DNA of 64,000 bases from Cichorium intybus (GCA_023525715.1 CM042013.1:70852994-70916993), one strand, 5' to 3'. Numbered from the stretch's first letter, positions 45,606 through 59,619 are shown. The notes: a model not told the origin generated them from the letters alone. Numbers and translations: made by a program.

Positions 45606-46244
45606 TACCATTTTTGTGTTTTGGAGTATCATTAAATATGTCTTGTGGGTTATATGATGGTCAAATTATAGTTTTTAATCTTATGATTGTGTACATTTCA
45701 AAAATAAAGAAGTAAAAACAAAATTCTTTACATGTTTCTAAATTTTTAATCTTATGATTGTGTATATTTCAAAATCAAAGAAGTAAAAACAAAATTCTTT
45801 ACATGTTTCTACATTAAAGAAAAGAAAAAGCTGAAAGGCATTTAGATTGTGTCAGAAGCAAAGGCACCTTCTTTGCACATATACTTATTTTCCATTGTGA
45901 CTGTTGCTACATCATTCATTTCCTTCTCACGAGTTCAAAGCGACCGCCACATTATTGAACTAGAATTTAAAGTAGTTTAAGGGAAAAAAATGAGAAGGAT
46001 ATTTATATACTTCTATAAAAATGAATACCGAGAGTGAGTTATATTTTTAAACTAGTTTTACATTTTTAGATAATGTCAACATTACAATTTATTTTGTTCT
46101 TTTGTATCCTACTCTGTTTTGTTTGCTCCTTCTCTATTTTGTTCTTCTAAATTCGTTTTTATTCTTTTTCCCTTTTTCTTTCTTGTTCGGATGATAAAAG
46201 GAAATGTGATAGACATCATTCCCCTTTGAATGTCATAGTTCTAC
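45606..46244. other. Dirigent upstream region with a ~73-bp tandem duplication
   Basis: 45672-45742 and 45746-45817 are near-identical (TTTTTAATCTTATGATTGTG start). No gene. A pyrimidine-rich stretch (46090-46185) precedes the core promoter. Confidence 0.55.
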
Positions 46245-46253
46245 CATAAATAG
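46245..46253 (+). promoter_or_regulatory. TATA box of the dirigent gene
   Basis: CATAAATAG, 63 bp before the ATG, which leaves a short leader of about 30-40 nt. Confidence 0.5.
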
Positions 46254-46315
46254 CAAACATGGAGTCCTTATAAGTTATAATACAAACCACAAGCATTCTC
46301 TATTCCATCATTAGA

Positions 46316-46888
46316 ATGGCTTTCTTCCTAACTTCCACTATCTACTCCCTCTCCCTATCCCTGATTTTAGCCGCCGCCGCCTCCGCCTCCGCCTCCGCCG
46401 CTACTAACCGCCCTTTCTCCCACCATTACGTCCAAACTAAACCAACCCCAACTGCCAAAAAAATGACACGTCTTCATTTCTACTTCCATGACATCGTTAG
46501 TGGCAAAAACCCAACTGCCATGAAAATAACCGGGCCTAAAAATGCTTTTGGGACGACTGTAATCATCGATGACCCTTTGACCAAAGACACCAAGCCAGGT
46601 TCAACGGTCGTGGGGAGAGCTCAAGGACTCTATGCTTTGGCTTCTCAACATGACTCTAGCTTACTTATGGCTATTAATTTTGTTTTTACTTATGGAAAGT
46701 ACAATGGAAGTGCACTTAGTGTTATGGGGCGAAACAATGTGCTTGATGCGGTGAGGGAATTGCCCATTGTTGGAGGAAGTGGGGCGTTTAGGTTTGCTCG
46801 TGGATATGCACTCACGAACACGGTAAGGTATAATTTGAAAACCGGAGATGCGGTGGTTCAGTATAATGTAACTGTCATGCATGCATAA
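46316..46888 (+). CDS. Dirigent family protein
   Basis: Single exon, 190 residues, the usual dirigent length. Residues 1-28 are a hydrophobic, Ala/Ser-rich signal peptide, so the product is likely secreted to the cell wall. Family motifs are in order: LHFYFHDIVSG (~53), GTTVIIDDPLT, VVGRAQGLY (~99), NFVFTYGKYNGSALSVMGRN (~122), VRELPIVGGSGAFRFARGYA (~147). Dirigent proteins have no oxidative activity but steer stereoselective coupling of phenoxy radicals in lignan or related pathways. The pattern fits the DIR-b/d group; the substrate cannot be told from sequence. The frame is intact and it has a TATA box upstream. The ATG at 46316 is the first in the leader and gives the signal peptide. Confidence 0.9.
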   Translation: MAFFLTSTIYSLSLSLILAAAASASASAATNRPFSHHYVQTKPTPTAKKMTRLHFYFHDIVSGKNPTAMKITGPKNAFGTTVIIDDPLTKDTKPGSTVVGRAQGLYALASQHDSSLLMAINFVFTYGKYNGSALSVMGRNNVLDAVRELPIVGGSGAFRFARGYALTNTVRYNLKTGDAVVQYNVTVMHA

Positions 46889-47390
46889 TACATCTAATGC
46901 AATTGTTCCTCATCACATTCTTGTCTTAATGGTAAAGATTTGATCTTATTTACTATTAGAACATTGCAATTTGACCGGTGAACACAGTTGACGTGTATCT
47001 TTTTTTACAGTTAACTCTTGTATCCCACATTATGATACGTAAGTTGGTGTTTACCGGTCAACATATTTGTACTTTTCTTTGGAATATGTCGTTAATCGGT
47101 TGCTAGATTTTTACATAAGATTTTGCCAATGATCTTTCACTATAAGACCTATTTAGCAACGAACACGATCCGTTGCTAAGGTTTTCTAGTAATTAAATTA
47201 TACTGCGGATTTTTGCTTCTTTTCGGTTAGCCATGGATTCAAACTACAATTTCCAAACGAACCGAAAAGACTATATGACTTTAACCCTCGAAAAGCTAAA
47301 GGTTCATGTTCGATCCAAAGATTATAAATCTTTATAACACTCTGATTCTAAAGCTACAAACTTTCGACAAAACAACAGATCTTGAACGGT
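46889..47390. other. Intergenic between two convergent genes
   Basis: Contains the 3' flanks of dirigent (+) and SCL3 (-) and a 54-bp CACTA-like mini-element at 47138-47191. No gene. Confidence 0.5.
47138..47191. mobile_element. Miniature CACTA-like remnant
   Basis: CACTATAAGACC at one end, GGTTTTCTAGTA at the other, with an inverted TTAGCAACG/CGTTGCTAA pair inside. Ends resemble CACTA TIRs with one or two changes. Confidence 0.4.
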
Positions 47391-47396
47391 TTTATT
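47391..47396 (-). terminator. Candidate polyadenylation signal of SCL3
   Basis: AATAAA on -, 133 bp past the stop. Confidence 0.45.
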
Positions 47397-47528
47397 AGTC
47401 AAACACATCATACATTTAAAAGCTCAGACAAGAGGGCAGCGCTGTTTTTATACACAAAGTAAGCAAACAAAATGTAAAATAAAAACAAAGAAACCCCAAA
47501 AGAATTCATCATGATTACAAACTATAAA

Positions 47529-49161
47529 CTAACTGTACCTTCCAAATTTCCACGCTGAAATCGTAAACAACGGTTGATTATGCCAGCAAATAACCAAAAC
47601 CCCATTTTCATTCTTAATCTTATAACCATCGTACCCAAAATTCTGCAACAATCTTGTAGCAACCATCATCCCGTTATAACTTAACGGAACCCGTCCAAAT
47701 CCCGCCAACTCAAACCTCGGTATCCACTTCTCAAGCTTTTCATGTCTCACCATTCTTTCAAGCCCTTCACACGCTATAATGTTCTTGATTTCTTCCCCAA
47801 ATAACATCTTTTCGACTTTTTGCCGTTCTATTGATGTTCTTGAAACAGTAGATTCTAAACAATCGAATAGAGCCGCATAGAAAATCAAAGCTTCAAGTGC
47901 TCGATCCATTAAGGTAAACCCGTTATGATTCGATTCTTGTTCCGTTACCACCATTAATTTAGGCGATAAGTTCCAAAGCGCATTCAAAAAGCTCATGATT
48001 TTCCCGGAATTTGCTAAAGATGGTGACGATGAAGTCGAATCGGGACTCGGGCTAAACGGATTTGTAACGTCTTTCTTGAGGAAATCGCCTAAAGTATGTG
48101 AATTTAATAAGATTCGATTCGATGTAGGACTTTGGGTTTTTTTAATTGTTTCATCATCAAACGCTAAGAGAGTGTGAAGTTGAAGAACGGAACTGATCGC
48201 CAAAGCTTCGCCGGATTTGTAGCGTAATTGTTCGAGTTCAAGATTATCCAAACGGGTCACGATTGGATTGAATTGAAACGGGATGTCGAGTTTTTCAGCT
48301 TCTTCGTTTAATCGAAGAGCCATTTGTTCTAAAACCTCTTTTTCTTGATGAATACCTGTGATTCTCAAATGCGGCGGACCTTCTGGACGTGCGCTTAATG
48401 ATTGAAGAAGATTAATCCACTGTGCAGGCTCCGACGAACAAAGATCGATAATGTGAACCATCTTTTCACCTTCCATGGCTTCAAGAATCGCCTGGTTAGT
48501 AATCAGATACGACAGTCGCAAAAACGGACAAAGATCAAAGAACAATCTTTTTGTAAGAATCTCGTCGGCGGCCGATGTGATTCTAGTCGAGTTTATAGCT
48601 TTGTATAAACCCGGCCACCCTTTGAGCATTCGGTTACCGAGAGCTTCGGTGAAGTAAGCGGCGATTCGTTGCATGGTGTCGCCGTCGGGAGATGAAAAAC
48701 GGTTGATTTGTTCGAGCCCGATGTTGGCGTTTTCAATGCTGCCGGCGGCGACGTGGTTAGCACAGGCGACGAGGAGCTGGATGAGGTATAATCCACGTTC
48801 TTCGGATGCCATTTCTCGTAGCCATGGATATGGTGATCCAACACCAGGTGAGAGTGACATTAGGGAGAATAAGTGAAGAGGTGATGAACTTATTGACGAC
48901 GATCCGTCTTCTTGACCCATTCCTGACATCAATCCGTTGAAGTTTCGATGTGGGCCTGCAATTAGAACATGAAGAACGTTAGATTCTTGTGCTTATAGCT
49001 GACAAACATATCATCAAATTCAAGATTAAACAGCAAGAAATAGAGTTTTGAATCGCTAAATCCCCAACGAAATGATTATTGGTTGTTTGATGAATCATAT
49101 TACTAAGAATAAACTCACCACTGAATATACCGGAAGCAAAAACGGAACTCGGATCGAACAT
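47529..49161 (-). CDS. SCL3: SCARECROW-LIKE 3 GRAS transcription regulator, 2 exons
   Basis: Exon 1 is 49161-49119 (14 codons plus 1 nt), the intron is 49118-48956 (GTGAGT...TTGCAG) and exon 2 is 48955-47529; in total 489 residues. SCL3 is recognised by SPYPWLRE..SEERGLYLI, SPDGDTMQRIAAYFTEAL, EAMEGEKMVHIIDL (VHIID, ~180), RPEGPPHLRITG, KLDIPFQFNP and the C-terminal SAW block WHNQPLFTISAWKFGRY. GRAS proteins lack a classic DNA-binding domain. SCL3 acts in the nucleus with DELLA and SHR/SCR partners to promote gibberellin responses and root endodermis patterning. An internal ATG at 48929 gives a 467-residue form and aligns better with the usual SCL3 start, so exon 1 may be partly leader. No defects seen. 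Confidence 0.9.
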
Positions 49162-49318
49162 ATGGAAGGAATCAAATTTCGGACAGGGTTTTGAAATTGA
49201 TTAAAACCCCATTTAGACCCACATAACAAAATCCAATCTTTATCATGTGTTTCCTTGATTGCCGTCGAAATTATCAAGGGTTTTGGTGGGTTTCTAGGAA
49301 AGTGTTTGAAAATCCAAA

Positions 49319-49326
49319 GTGGATAT
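49319..49326 (-). promoter_or_regulatory. TATA-like box upstream of SCL3
   Basis: CTATATCC on -, about 158 bp before the ATG at 49161. Weak by itself. Confidence 0.3.
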
Positions 49327-49329
49327 AGA

Positions 49330-50600
49330 AGGAGTTAAAAAGCTCTTTGTCCTACGGAGGACATATCCAGGGAGTAATAGGTTATGTGACAAATGAAAGA
49401 GGTTGTTTTTGTCGTCATTGCATTGGTTCTTCCTAGGGGACATCATATGTATATCAAATATGCGAGGGATTTTTGTATGTTTGCATAGGCAACTTGTAAT
49501 TGATTAAGGTTAATAGGTTAAAATAGCAATGTTTTTTTTTTACTTGATATGTTTTTTAAAGCTTCCATTTATATGTAATTTCAATCGGTCGGTCGTGTAA
49601 GTATTCGGTTACCTTAGGTTAAGTCGTAGGTTTCTTGTGGATATGCCGTGTATGATACTCGATTGGACATTCTGGTATAAAAACCTAAACCTTACTGGTA
49701 AGGTATGTACATATAATACATGTTACTTAATTTATTATAGACTATGTTAACTAGTTATTGTTTTCTTTTCGAAACTCGTAAATTTTATAAAAGAGTAAGA
49801 AGCTGAAAAAATCAAATAACTACAAAGTCATAGCCAATATGGTTTTATAACCACCAAACTAGTTGACTTCAAGTTTCTGATTTATATGAACAGGCCAATA
49901 AATCAAATTATACACAAATTTCTTGCATCCATGTTGTGGTCATGAAAATTGCACCGAAAGTTGATCGTTTTAAAACAAAGCATGCTCAGAAAACCAACCC
50001 ACGTACACAAGTCTCTACCAAAACCACAACAGGGGATCATAAGATCAAACCAAGGACCGATACGAGACCGAGATCAATGTTGAGATGTGGAGTCTACTAA
50101 AAACAGAGGCTTCTAACCAAGAGGAAAAACTTCTGACAAGAAGAGGGGCTTCAGATCTAAAGAGAGGCTTTAGACCAGAAAAGAGGCCTCTGATCAAGAA
50201 GAGAGGCTTCTGACCAGAAGAAAGTCTTTGGTTAACAGACAAGCTTTGATGAGAAGAGAGGCTTTTATTTTGAGACTAGAGGTTGTTACCGGTATATGAG
50301 TGGTGCAAAACTTTGACAGAATCAAAACCTCTATTCATCTACTTTTGTGGAGCCCGAGTTATGTTCGTTCAAGAGTCGGTTTAAATCGGTAACATCATAA
50401 GCAAATAGGCATTAGTCTAAAACAAAATTGCTCAAACGATCTTTCTAATTACGTCACATTGATTGTAACCCTAATGAATGCTGAACTTTTCGTATTGAAG
50501 ATAATCAATAAAAATTTTCTCTTGTTACATAGTGGACGTCGCTTGATTACTCTGATCAACTAAACTACTTAATAATTGTGTTCTTTTGTTATTTTGTTAG
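49330..50600. other. SCL3 upstream region and minisatellite
   Basis: No gene. 50095-50270 holds about seven degenerate ~24-bp units of AAGAGAGGCTTCTGACCAG. Confidence 0.5.
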
Positions 50601-51050
50601 TGTTGGGTCATAATTTAATGTGGTTTAATCTCTGCATTTTGGGCTAAAAAGGAGTTATTTGGGACTGATAGTGGTTTTCGGCCAGGATTGGGTTTTCGGT
50701 CGTGATGACCGAAATCCAAGGGGATATCGGTTGGGCCATGATGGGTTTCGCTTGGGTTTTCGGTGGGCCTGTGTGCCGAATGGGCTAGGCTTAGGCGTAG
50801 GTATTTAAGGTTGTCACAGCCGTTATTTGTACTAGTTGATTGGCTTGAAAAGTGTGCTAGCCTTGAGAGAATATTTTGTTCAAGCAATCATCATCATCTT
50901 ATGTACCCGACTTTATTCTAGTAAAGTGTGCATTGAAGATTGATTAATCTCCTCGTTCTTTGTGTTTTGATTGATAATACGTTTGGGTTTCCGCACCAAA
51001 CGTGTTTGTGATTGATACCATGTAGATCTAGTGATTATTTGGGACTTACA
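50601..51050 (+). repeat. Copia-type 5' LTR
   Basis: TGTTGGGTCATAA at 50601 to GGGACTTACA at 51050, directly followed by a PBS. The five bases before it are GTTAG (possible TSD, partner not found). Confidence 0.65.
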
Positions 51051-51052
51051 AT

Positions 51053-51066
51053 TGGTATCAGAGCCT
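51053..51066 (+). promoter_or_regulatory. Primer binding site (tRNA-iMet type)
   Basis: TGGTATCAGAGCC, the standard plant copia PBS, two bases after the LTR. Confidence 0.9.
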
Positions 51067-52375
<1,309 letters not shown>

Positions 52376-53078
52376 GGTTGGGTTCTTGTGAGAACCCAAA
52401 CAACCATAAGATCTTGAGAACTCATTTTGATTGGTTAAATCATAAAAGGGCATGATAGTCATTTAGCAAATCTCATTTAATTCTGATGTTTTTTATTTTT
52501 GGCAACAATAATAACAATTCATAAAATCAAGCCTATTAGATTTGAATTTTAAAATTTAAAAAAAAAACAAATTTTCGTTTTTTAAAAATCAGCTTTTTTT
52601 GAAATTTGAAAAAACATAAAATTTTATTTATTTTAATTAGATTTTTGGAATTTAAAAGACATATAATTTTTTTATTTGCATGTGCATATATACATGTTCG
52701 CAGGTGTTTTTTTTAATAGAATGCATATATGCATTTTCTGAGTTGTATATTTTTTTAATAGAATGTATTAATGCATATTTAACTTTTTACATTATATTTG
52801 CAGGGATGCATACATGCACATTTAATAACATTTCGTAAAAAACACACAAAAAATATTCGTATTTCATAATATTCAGATATCATACTACCAATTTATTAGA
52901 AACAATAATATACAACTGTTTTGAACGTTACATACAAAAAATATACAAAATACAATGAAAATTCATGCTATCTTCATTTTTCAGTTTCACTCCTTTAATT
53001 TGTTCGATAAATTTTTCAAAATCTGCAAGAACGTTAATAAAAATTAATATAAATATATGTTCAAAAACATTAAAATAA

Positions 53079-53250
53079 GAGAAATTGTATTTATTCCTAC
53101 CTTTTGTTCCTACCCATATATTCCTACCCATGTGAAATTGTGACAAGTGTCCCATTTAATAAAATAAATAATATTTTAAACCACATGTCATAATTTCACA
53201 TGGGTAGGAACATGAGTAGGAATAAAAGGTAGGAAGAAATACAATTTCTC
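53079..53250. mobile_element. Mutator-type MITE, 9-bp TSD
   Basis: Ends GAGAAATTGTATTT and its inverse. The whole element is a near palindrome with TTCCTACCCATG words. TSD TTAAAATAA at 53070-53078 and 53251-53259 is perfect. Confidence 0.85.
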
Positions 53251-53259
53251 TTAAAATAA

Positions 53260-54130
53260 ATACATACATGTACATACACATATGAACAAATACACATCTA
53301 TTTATGTATATATGCAAATATGCATACATGTGTACATGAACAAATTGATATACATATGCATATGTGCACATACGTTTAATACACATATGCATATATGTTT
53401 TTGCATATATACTCACATTTGAACAGACATATGCACATGTATGCACATTTGCACGTCCAATATTTTTCTCATTAAAACATTGTACAAAAAAACTACCTAA
53501 TAATAACATTGTACTTCCAATTTTTTTCTTATTATGACATTATATTTTGAAAAGTTGACCCAATTATAGCAGTGTATAAAAGTTTAATTGCTACATTTAT
53601 ATGAATATGTACACATACATTTAGCACATCTATTCACATTTAGTACATATGTACATCTGCACATATACTTGTGAAAATATATAAATTTATACACATATAT
53701 GATATATGCATATATGCACATACGGAATATATATGCATATATGCACATACGGAATATATATGCATATATGCACAAACATATTTATGAACAGATACACATG
53801 CATGCATCTATGCATACACCTTTATGCATATGTATATATTTTTCACTCATGAGAATTCTTCCTGTCAATGTCACGTTCCAAAAATGGATATATATGTAAA
53901 CATGTATATGTACATATGCACTTATATACTTGTGAAAAATATGCACTTATATACATGTGCACATATGCACTTATATGAACGTATACACATATGTATTTAT
54001 GCAATGTACAAATCTGTACATATATTTATACATATACACAAATATACATAAATACGTACATGAACAAATAAAAAATATATGCACAAGTGCATATATGTGC
54101 ACAAGAACATATACATATATGTGCAAATTT
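53260..54130. repeat. TATGCATATATGCACA-rich alternating repeat
   Basis: 870 bp of purine-pyrimidine alternation. Three 27-bp tandem units (GAATATATATGCATATATGC...) lie at about 53700-53780. Frames through it are rich in His/Tyr/Met and not credible. Confidence 0.6.
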
Positions 54131-54282
54131 TCAGTCATTTACTGTAGTTCAACAGTACCCAATTTCACATAGTCATTTCATACAACAACAACCTGCAAAT
54201 GGGAATGAGAAGCACATAGGATAAGTTGACTTCATACTTTGAAAAAACAAAAGTAAATGAAAAGGTAATAATTATACTAACA

Positions 54283-54508
54283 CCATTTGCTGAGGCAGTA
54301 AGAACAAGATTTGGCCATATTTCACTTTCCACTAACACAAGTGCATAATATTCAAGAAAAGCATTCACAGCAGCAGGTGTATCAACTGGAGTAAACTAAA
54401 ATAAGGTTCAATAATCATGAATGCAACTGATTTTATACAAAAAGTTAGCAAATCGAACTTGTACTATGAGATATTGAAATGCATACCTGATATATCACAC
54501 CACATGGA
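54283..54508 (-). pseudogene. KDTA: Captured fragment of Kdo transferase gene (KDTA/WaaA type)
   Basis: Two exon-like pieces on -. The first runs about 54508-54487 back to a TTATAG acceptor region and ends LLPCGVIYQ at a GTATGC donor. The second is 54395-54283 (after TATTTTAG) and reads FTPVDTPAAVNAFLEYY then ESEIWPNLVLTASANG, ending at a GTTAGT donor. These are the signature blocks of the N-terminal half of 3-deoxy-D-manno-octulosonate transferase, which in plants is a mitochondrial lipid A-like pathway enzyme. The rest of the gene is absent. Introns are kept, so capture was at the DNA level. The exact start of the first piece is uncertain. Confidence 0.65.
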
Positions 54509-54927
54509 AGCAACGTCTTTAGAAGTTCACTATAACAAGGATCGAAAGATATCAAACGATTCTTATATGGAACGAGTATTAGCAGGATGTTTGAGGGGAT
54601 ATGAAAATGTTAGTAATTTGAAATAGTAAAACCTAGCGAAACGACGTGGAACCAGAAAAAAAAGCACGAACCTTTTATAAACATGGAAAAAATCGCCAGT
54701 AACCTTAAACTATATTCCAACAATTAGTCAAGTAATTCATTCTTTCACGAAACTATATAAATTAGCAATTAGTTAATTAGCAAAGAAATCACAAGTTTCC
54801 TCTGTTTCAAAAGATAACAAATTCATAAATTATTAGGAGAAGAATGTAGCTATAAACTTGCGCAAACAAATTCACAATCACAAATCATAAATTAGGTTCA
54901 GAATTCATTAGTTAGATTTATACTCAC

Positions 54928-54969
54928 AAGAGAATGGGGATCGAGAGATATGTGATCAGAAGACTTCAT
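54928..54969 (-). pseudogene. Short exon-like piece with ATG in the TIR element
   Basis: On -, ATG then MKSSDHISLDPHSL and a GTGAGT donor. Source gene not recognised. It may be a second captured fragment upstream of the KDTA piece. A further exon-like end (CCAGAATCCAG|GTATG) lies at about 55247. Confidence 0.3.
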
Positions 54970-55676
54970 CGTCTTGGGAGACGTGGTTGTTTTAGTAGTT
55001 GAGTTACGGCAATACAACTTTTAGAACAACTTTTAGAACAACTTCGAGAACCACTTCATTACGTTAATATTATGTCTGTCGGTCGATTTTTACACAGAAA
55101 AGTAAACCGGTAAAGGGATCGAATTAGAATAAGATTCTTGATAGTAATTAAAATAAGATTCTTGAAATTCCTTAACTACTAAAAAAATAAATATAAAATT
55201 TGCAAATTGGAGATGAACAACTAAAAATCTATAATTGGTGACATACCTGGATTCTGGATTCATGGAAAGAAATATATCCAAGAAGAAGAAGAATCGTTGA
55301 TGCAGAAGCATGGTAGAAACGAACCGTTGTGGTGTTCCATGTCTGGCGTTGCCCGCCTCCGATCACCGGTCTTCGTCTTTACGATGAACCCTAGCAGAGG
55401 GAAGGTTGCAGCGGCGGAAATAAGGAGCGAACATGATCGAGGGATAAGAGAGAGAAAGAGACAATATATTATTTTGATTTGCTAATTTTTAGGGATTTAA
55501 CTTTAATGATATTTTCTTAATTCCTATAATGCCCTTATCCATATCAAATATACTATTGAATTTGTTATTAATTACAAGAATGCCACATTTCATCTATGTC
55601 CTTCGTTTTTTTGATCTTGTGGTCCATAATTAGTTCTCAAGATCTCATGGTTTTTTGAGTTCTCAAAAGAACCTAA

Positions 55677-56639
<963 letters not shown>

Positions 56640-56640
<1 letters not shown>

Positions 56641-57145
56641 CAAATAAATAGCCGGTTCGACAACAAGTCGGGGGTCCGGGTGCAGCGCCCCTGGGTTCGG
56701 GGTTTCCAAAGGGGCAGCGTCCCTAGCGGGGGTTCCAGGGGCCAAGCCCCTGGCTGGGATCCCGCTGCCAGGTCAGCGGGCGGGGTCGAGGGGCAGCGTC
56801 CCTCGCGGGGTTTGGGGACTACAAAGAAACCGATGACGGCAACCCTAAAGCCTATGACGGCTAACCCTAGACGAAACCCTTTTCCACTCGTTTATTATAA
56901 ATACGGTTCTCCTCATTGAGGAGAGAGATACACACCTTTTAGCTCTCGTTTCATCAAAACTCTTTCAGATCTCCATAGCAATTTGGCTCACGTTTTCTGT
57001 GCCTAAATTCGTGAGTGTCCTCTTGGATTATCCTAGACTGAATTTCTTGTAACCCGGGCATAGGGTGGAGATATCAGTTCGAAAAATTTTCTCACGATCT
57101 AAGGGGTATCCAGATCTCTACGAAACCCTACCCAATTTCTAACGT
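56640..57145 (+). mobile_element. LTR-like segment with GC-rich module
   Basis: GC-rich units (56668-56815; GGGGTCCGGG, GGGGCAGCGTCCCT), then a TATA-like TTATAAATACGG (56891), a leader-like stretch, and ...AATTTCTAAC at ~57142. The order resembles a copia LTR U3-R-U5. No TSD or PBS was confirmed. Confidence 0.4.
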
Positions 57146-58613
57146 TAAGAAGTTGGACCAAACTTAAAACAAAACATATCAAAAACGTACTTTTAAAAGA
57201 CGACTTATTTTTTAAATGAACAAACAAAACTCACACAACATAGAAACCATGTTTGAGATTTACACAAATGGAAATAACAATATCTGCGATTTTATATTTT
57301 GTTACGCATATAAAGAATTTTAAAATTCACAACCAATAATAATTTTAAATAAAAATTATTAAAGGGTATATAATGCAACCTCCAATGAAAGTCATTAAAA
57401 AGAACTAATACATGACATTATTTCTATTAACCTTTTCACTAAAACCTAAAATGTTTGTATTCACGTATTAAAACATGATCCTACAAAGCATAGCATGAAA
57501 GTCAAACTTTTATTTAATTCTACATGAAAAGACATTCCATTGAAAAATCATATGATAATTGCATTCAGTTTGGTAAATATGTTAATTGAATTATATATAA
57601 TATGATATCAATAATTATAATAATAATTTATAAAATATATATAGGGCTTTGTAATGATATAATTGAAAGGGAGGGGGGGGAGAAAAAATACATGTAAAAG
57701 TTACCATCCCATTTTTAGGAGGGAAAGGAAGGGAAATGAATCGAAATTACTTCTTTACGCCTCCAGCAACTATTTCATTTTTAAAATGAAGGATAAAGAT
57801 GTCAAAATGTAAATTTCCTTCCCTTTCCTATCTACTTGAGAACATAACATCCCTTCCATTCCCTTCCATCCCTTTCCAACTCAAGAACACAAAAAAGTTT
57901 CTGAATTTTCCTTCCATTTTCTTCCATTCCCTTCCCTTCCATTACCCTCCCTTCCCTCCCCTGTATTATTAAACTCAAGAACATAGCATAAAGTAACCAA
58001 AAATAAAGAGACCAAAAAACATAAATAACCTTGTAAAAAAGTTAATAAATTCTTAAGAAACAAACACGGCTAATCTTCGATTTCTAGCTAACTTGACGCT
58101 TCTTTTTCCATCTTCTTGGGGGAACTTTTGAACAAAAAATCTGTACTCAACCTTATAGATAACGAAAAAACAAGAGATAATGACTTGGAAAGGTAACAAA
58201 ATTCTTAAATTGTTTATATTTGGTCACTTAACTAATTTTTTTGGCTTGATTTATCTATGAACTTTTTAAAATTGTTCTCATGATACCATTATGACCGATG
58301 ATAGAAGGTTTTTGCTGATTTGGAATCCTACATGGCATCCTAGAAGACTTGGAAGGGTAACGACCTTCTAAAATTGTTCACATTTGGTCACTGAACTTAT
58401 TTTTGTGCTTGTTTTACCCATGAACTTTTTAAAATTGTTCACATTCTACTCTTATGACCGGTGATAGAATGTTTATGCTTATTTGGCATTCTACATGGCA
58501 TTGAAAAACTGAGACATAAATAATGGTCAGTGGTCTTCAGGTGGGGTTTGCTTTTTGTGCCCTAATCTACAAGGAATGGTAGTTCAATCTTGCAATATCT
58601 TCCTCCTCCTCAA
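57146..58613. other. Non-coding with pyrimidine-rich block and tandem duplication
   Basis: 57660-57965 is a G-rich then CCCTTCC-rich block with inverted character (MITE-like). 58177-58340 is duplicated at 58345-58505 (TTTGGTCACT...GAACTTTTTAAAATTGTTC). No gene. Confidence 0.5.
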
Positions 58614-59506
58614 TGACGGCACCTAGGTCGTCGTGCGGTCAAAAATATGAAAATAAAACCTCACACACACTAGTACAGCGGTAGTAAGTGTTGATCCACG
58701 GGAGTTTGGTGATCAAGACAAGACGATAGCTTACCAACTGTAGTGTCACGCTACAGCCAGAGGAACTAACTTCTACTTTCCCAAAACACACAGAAATCTC
58801 AATTCCAAATTCAAAACCAAACATAAACTAAATGAAACTAAACCAAAGCCTAACTCTATATTGCTTACTGAAATCAGAAGTATATTCAGAATCCAGAAAG
58901 AATGAACACAAACCAAAAGCATTCAAAAGCATCCAAACATAAATAAAGGTAAAAAATGCAATAAAACATTAATTGAATGATTAACTATATTAAACTCCAA
59001 TCCAGAAGATCCAAAACAGTAGAATACGAAACTAAAGAGCTTTAACCTACTGCTACTGGTTGTCACAATCCAGAAACACCAAGCTAAGAGCTAAAACAAC
59101 TAAACTAATATTGAAAGTAACGTGAAAAACATAAAAATACCACAAAGGGTTGCTGGAATCTCGAAACTTGAGTCAAAGTCGCCGTAAGTCCACCTTAGGG
59201 TCTGATATTGGCCTGCAGAATTCGACCTAAAAGCCTCTATTTATAATTGTGAAAAATTAGAACCCGCGATGCATAAGGTCTCTAGCCTCGTCACGCGTAG
59301 AGCCTTATCTCCGTTTTTTCGCCATTTGAATTCTCTTCATCGCCTTACTTTTGTCGTGGCGCGTCGCGCATGGCTTCATTCACGCGTTGCGCGTATTCAT
59401 TCGACTGATTTTGGCTTTTTCCTCAAAAACTTCTTCAATTGTCCGCATTTAATCCCTGATTGTAACATTTTTTTGCAAACAAGCACTAGCACAAAAAGTG
59501 AAAATA

Positions 59507-59564
<58 letters not shown>

Positions 59565-59619
59565 CACCAAGAATAGGGCCTAACAACGACTAAAATACTT
59601 GATATTACAGACGTTGTCA
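58614..59619 (-). repeat. 3' LTR of element C
   Basis: On - TGACAACG at 59619 to CCGTCA at 58614, 1006 bp. It has GC palindrome words (about 59265-59395) before a TATA-like TATAAATAG (near 59243 on -). A (TA)n at 59510-59561 has expanded inside it. Confidence 0.85.

Noticed and set aside
53156..54172. Several 60-120 codon frames rich in His, Met, Tyr and Cys
   Set aside because: They come from the ATGCATAT alternating repeat and exist in all frames.
55090..55485. A host gene start on either strand (MLLHQRF... or MMQKHGR...)
   Set aside because: Exon-like donor at ~55247 on - is noted, but no family is recognisable and the stretch lies inside the TIR element.
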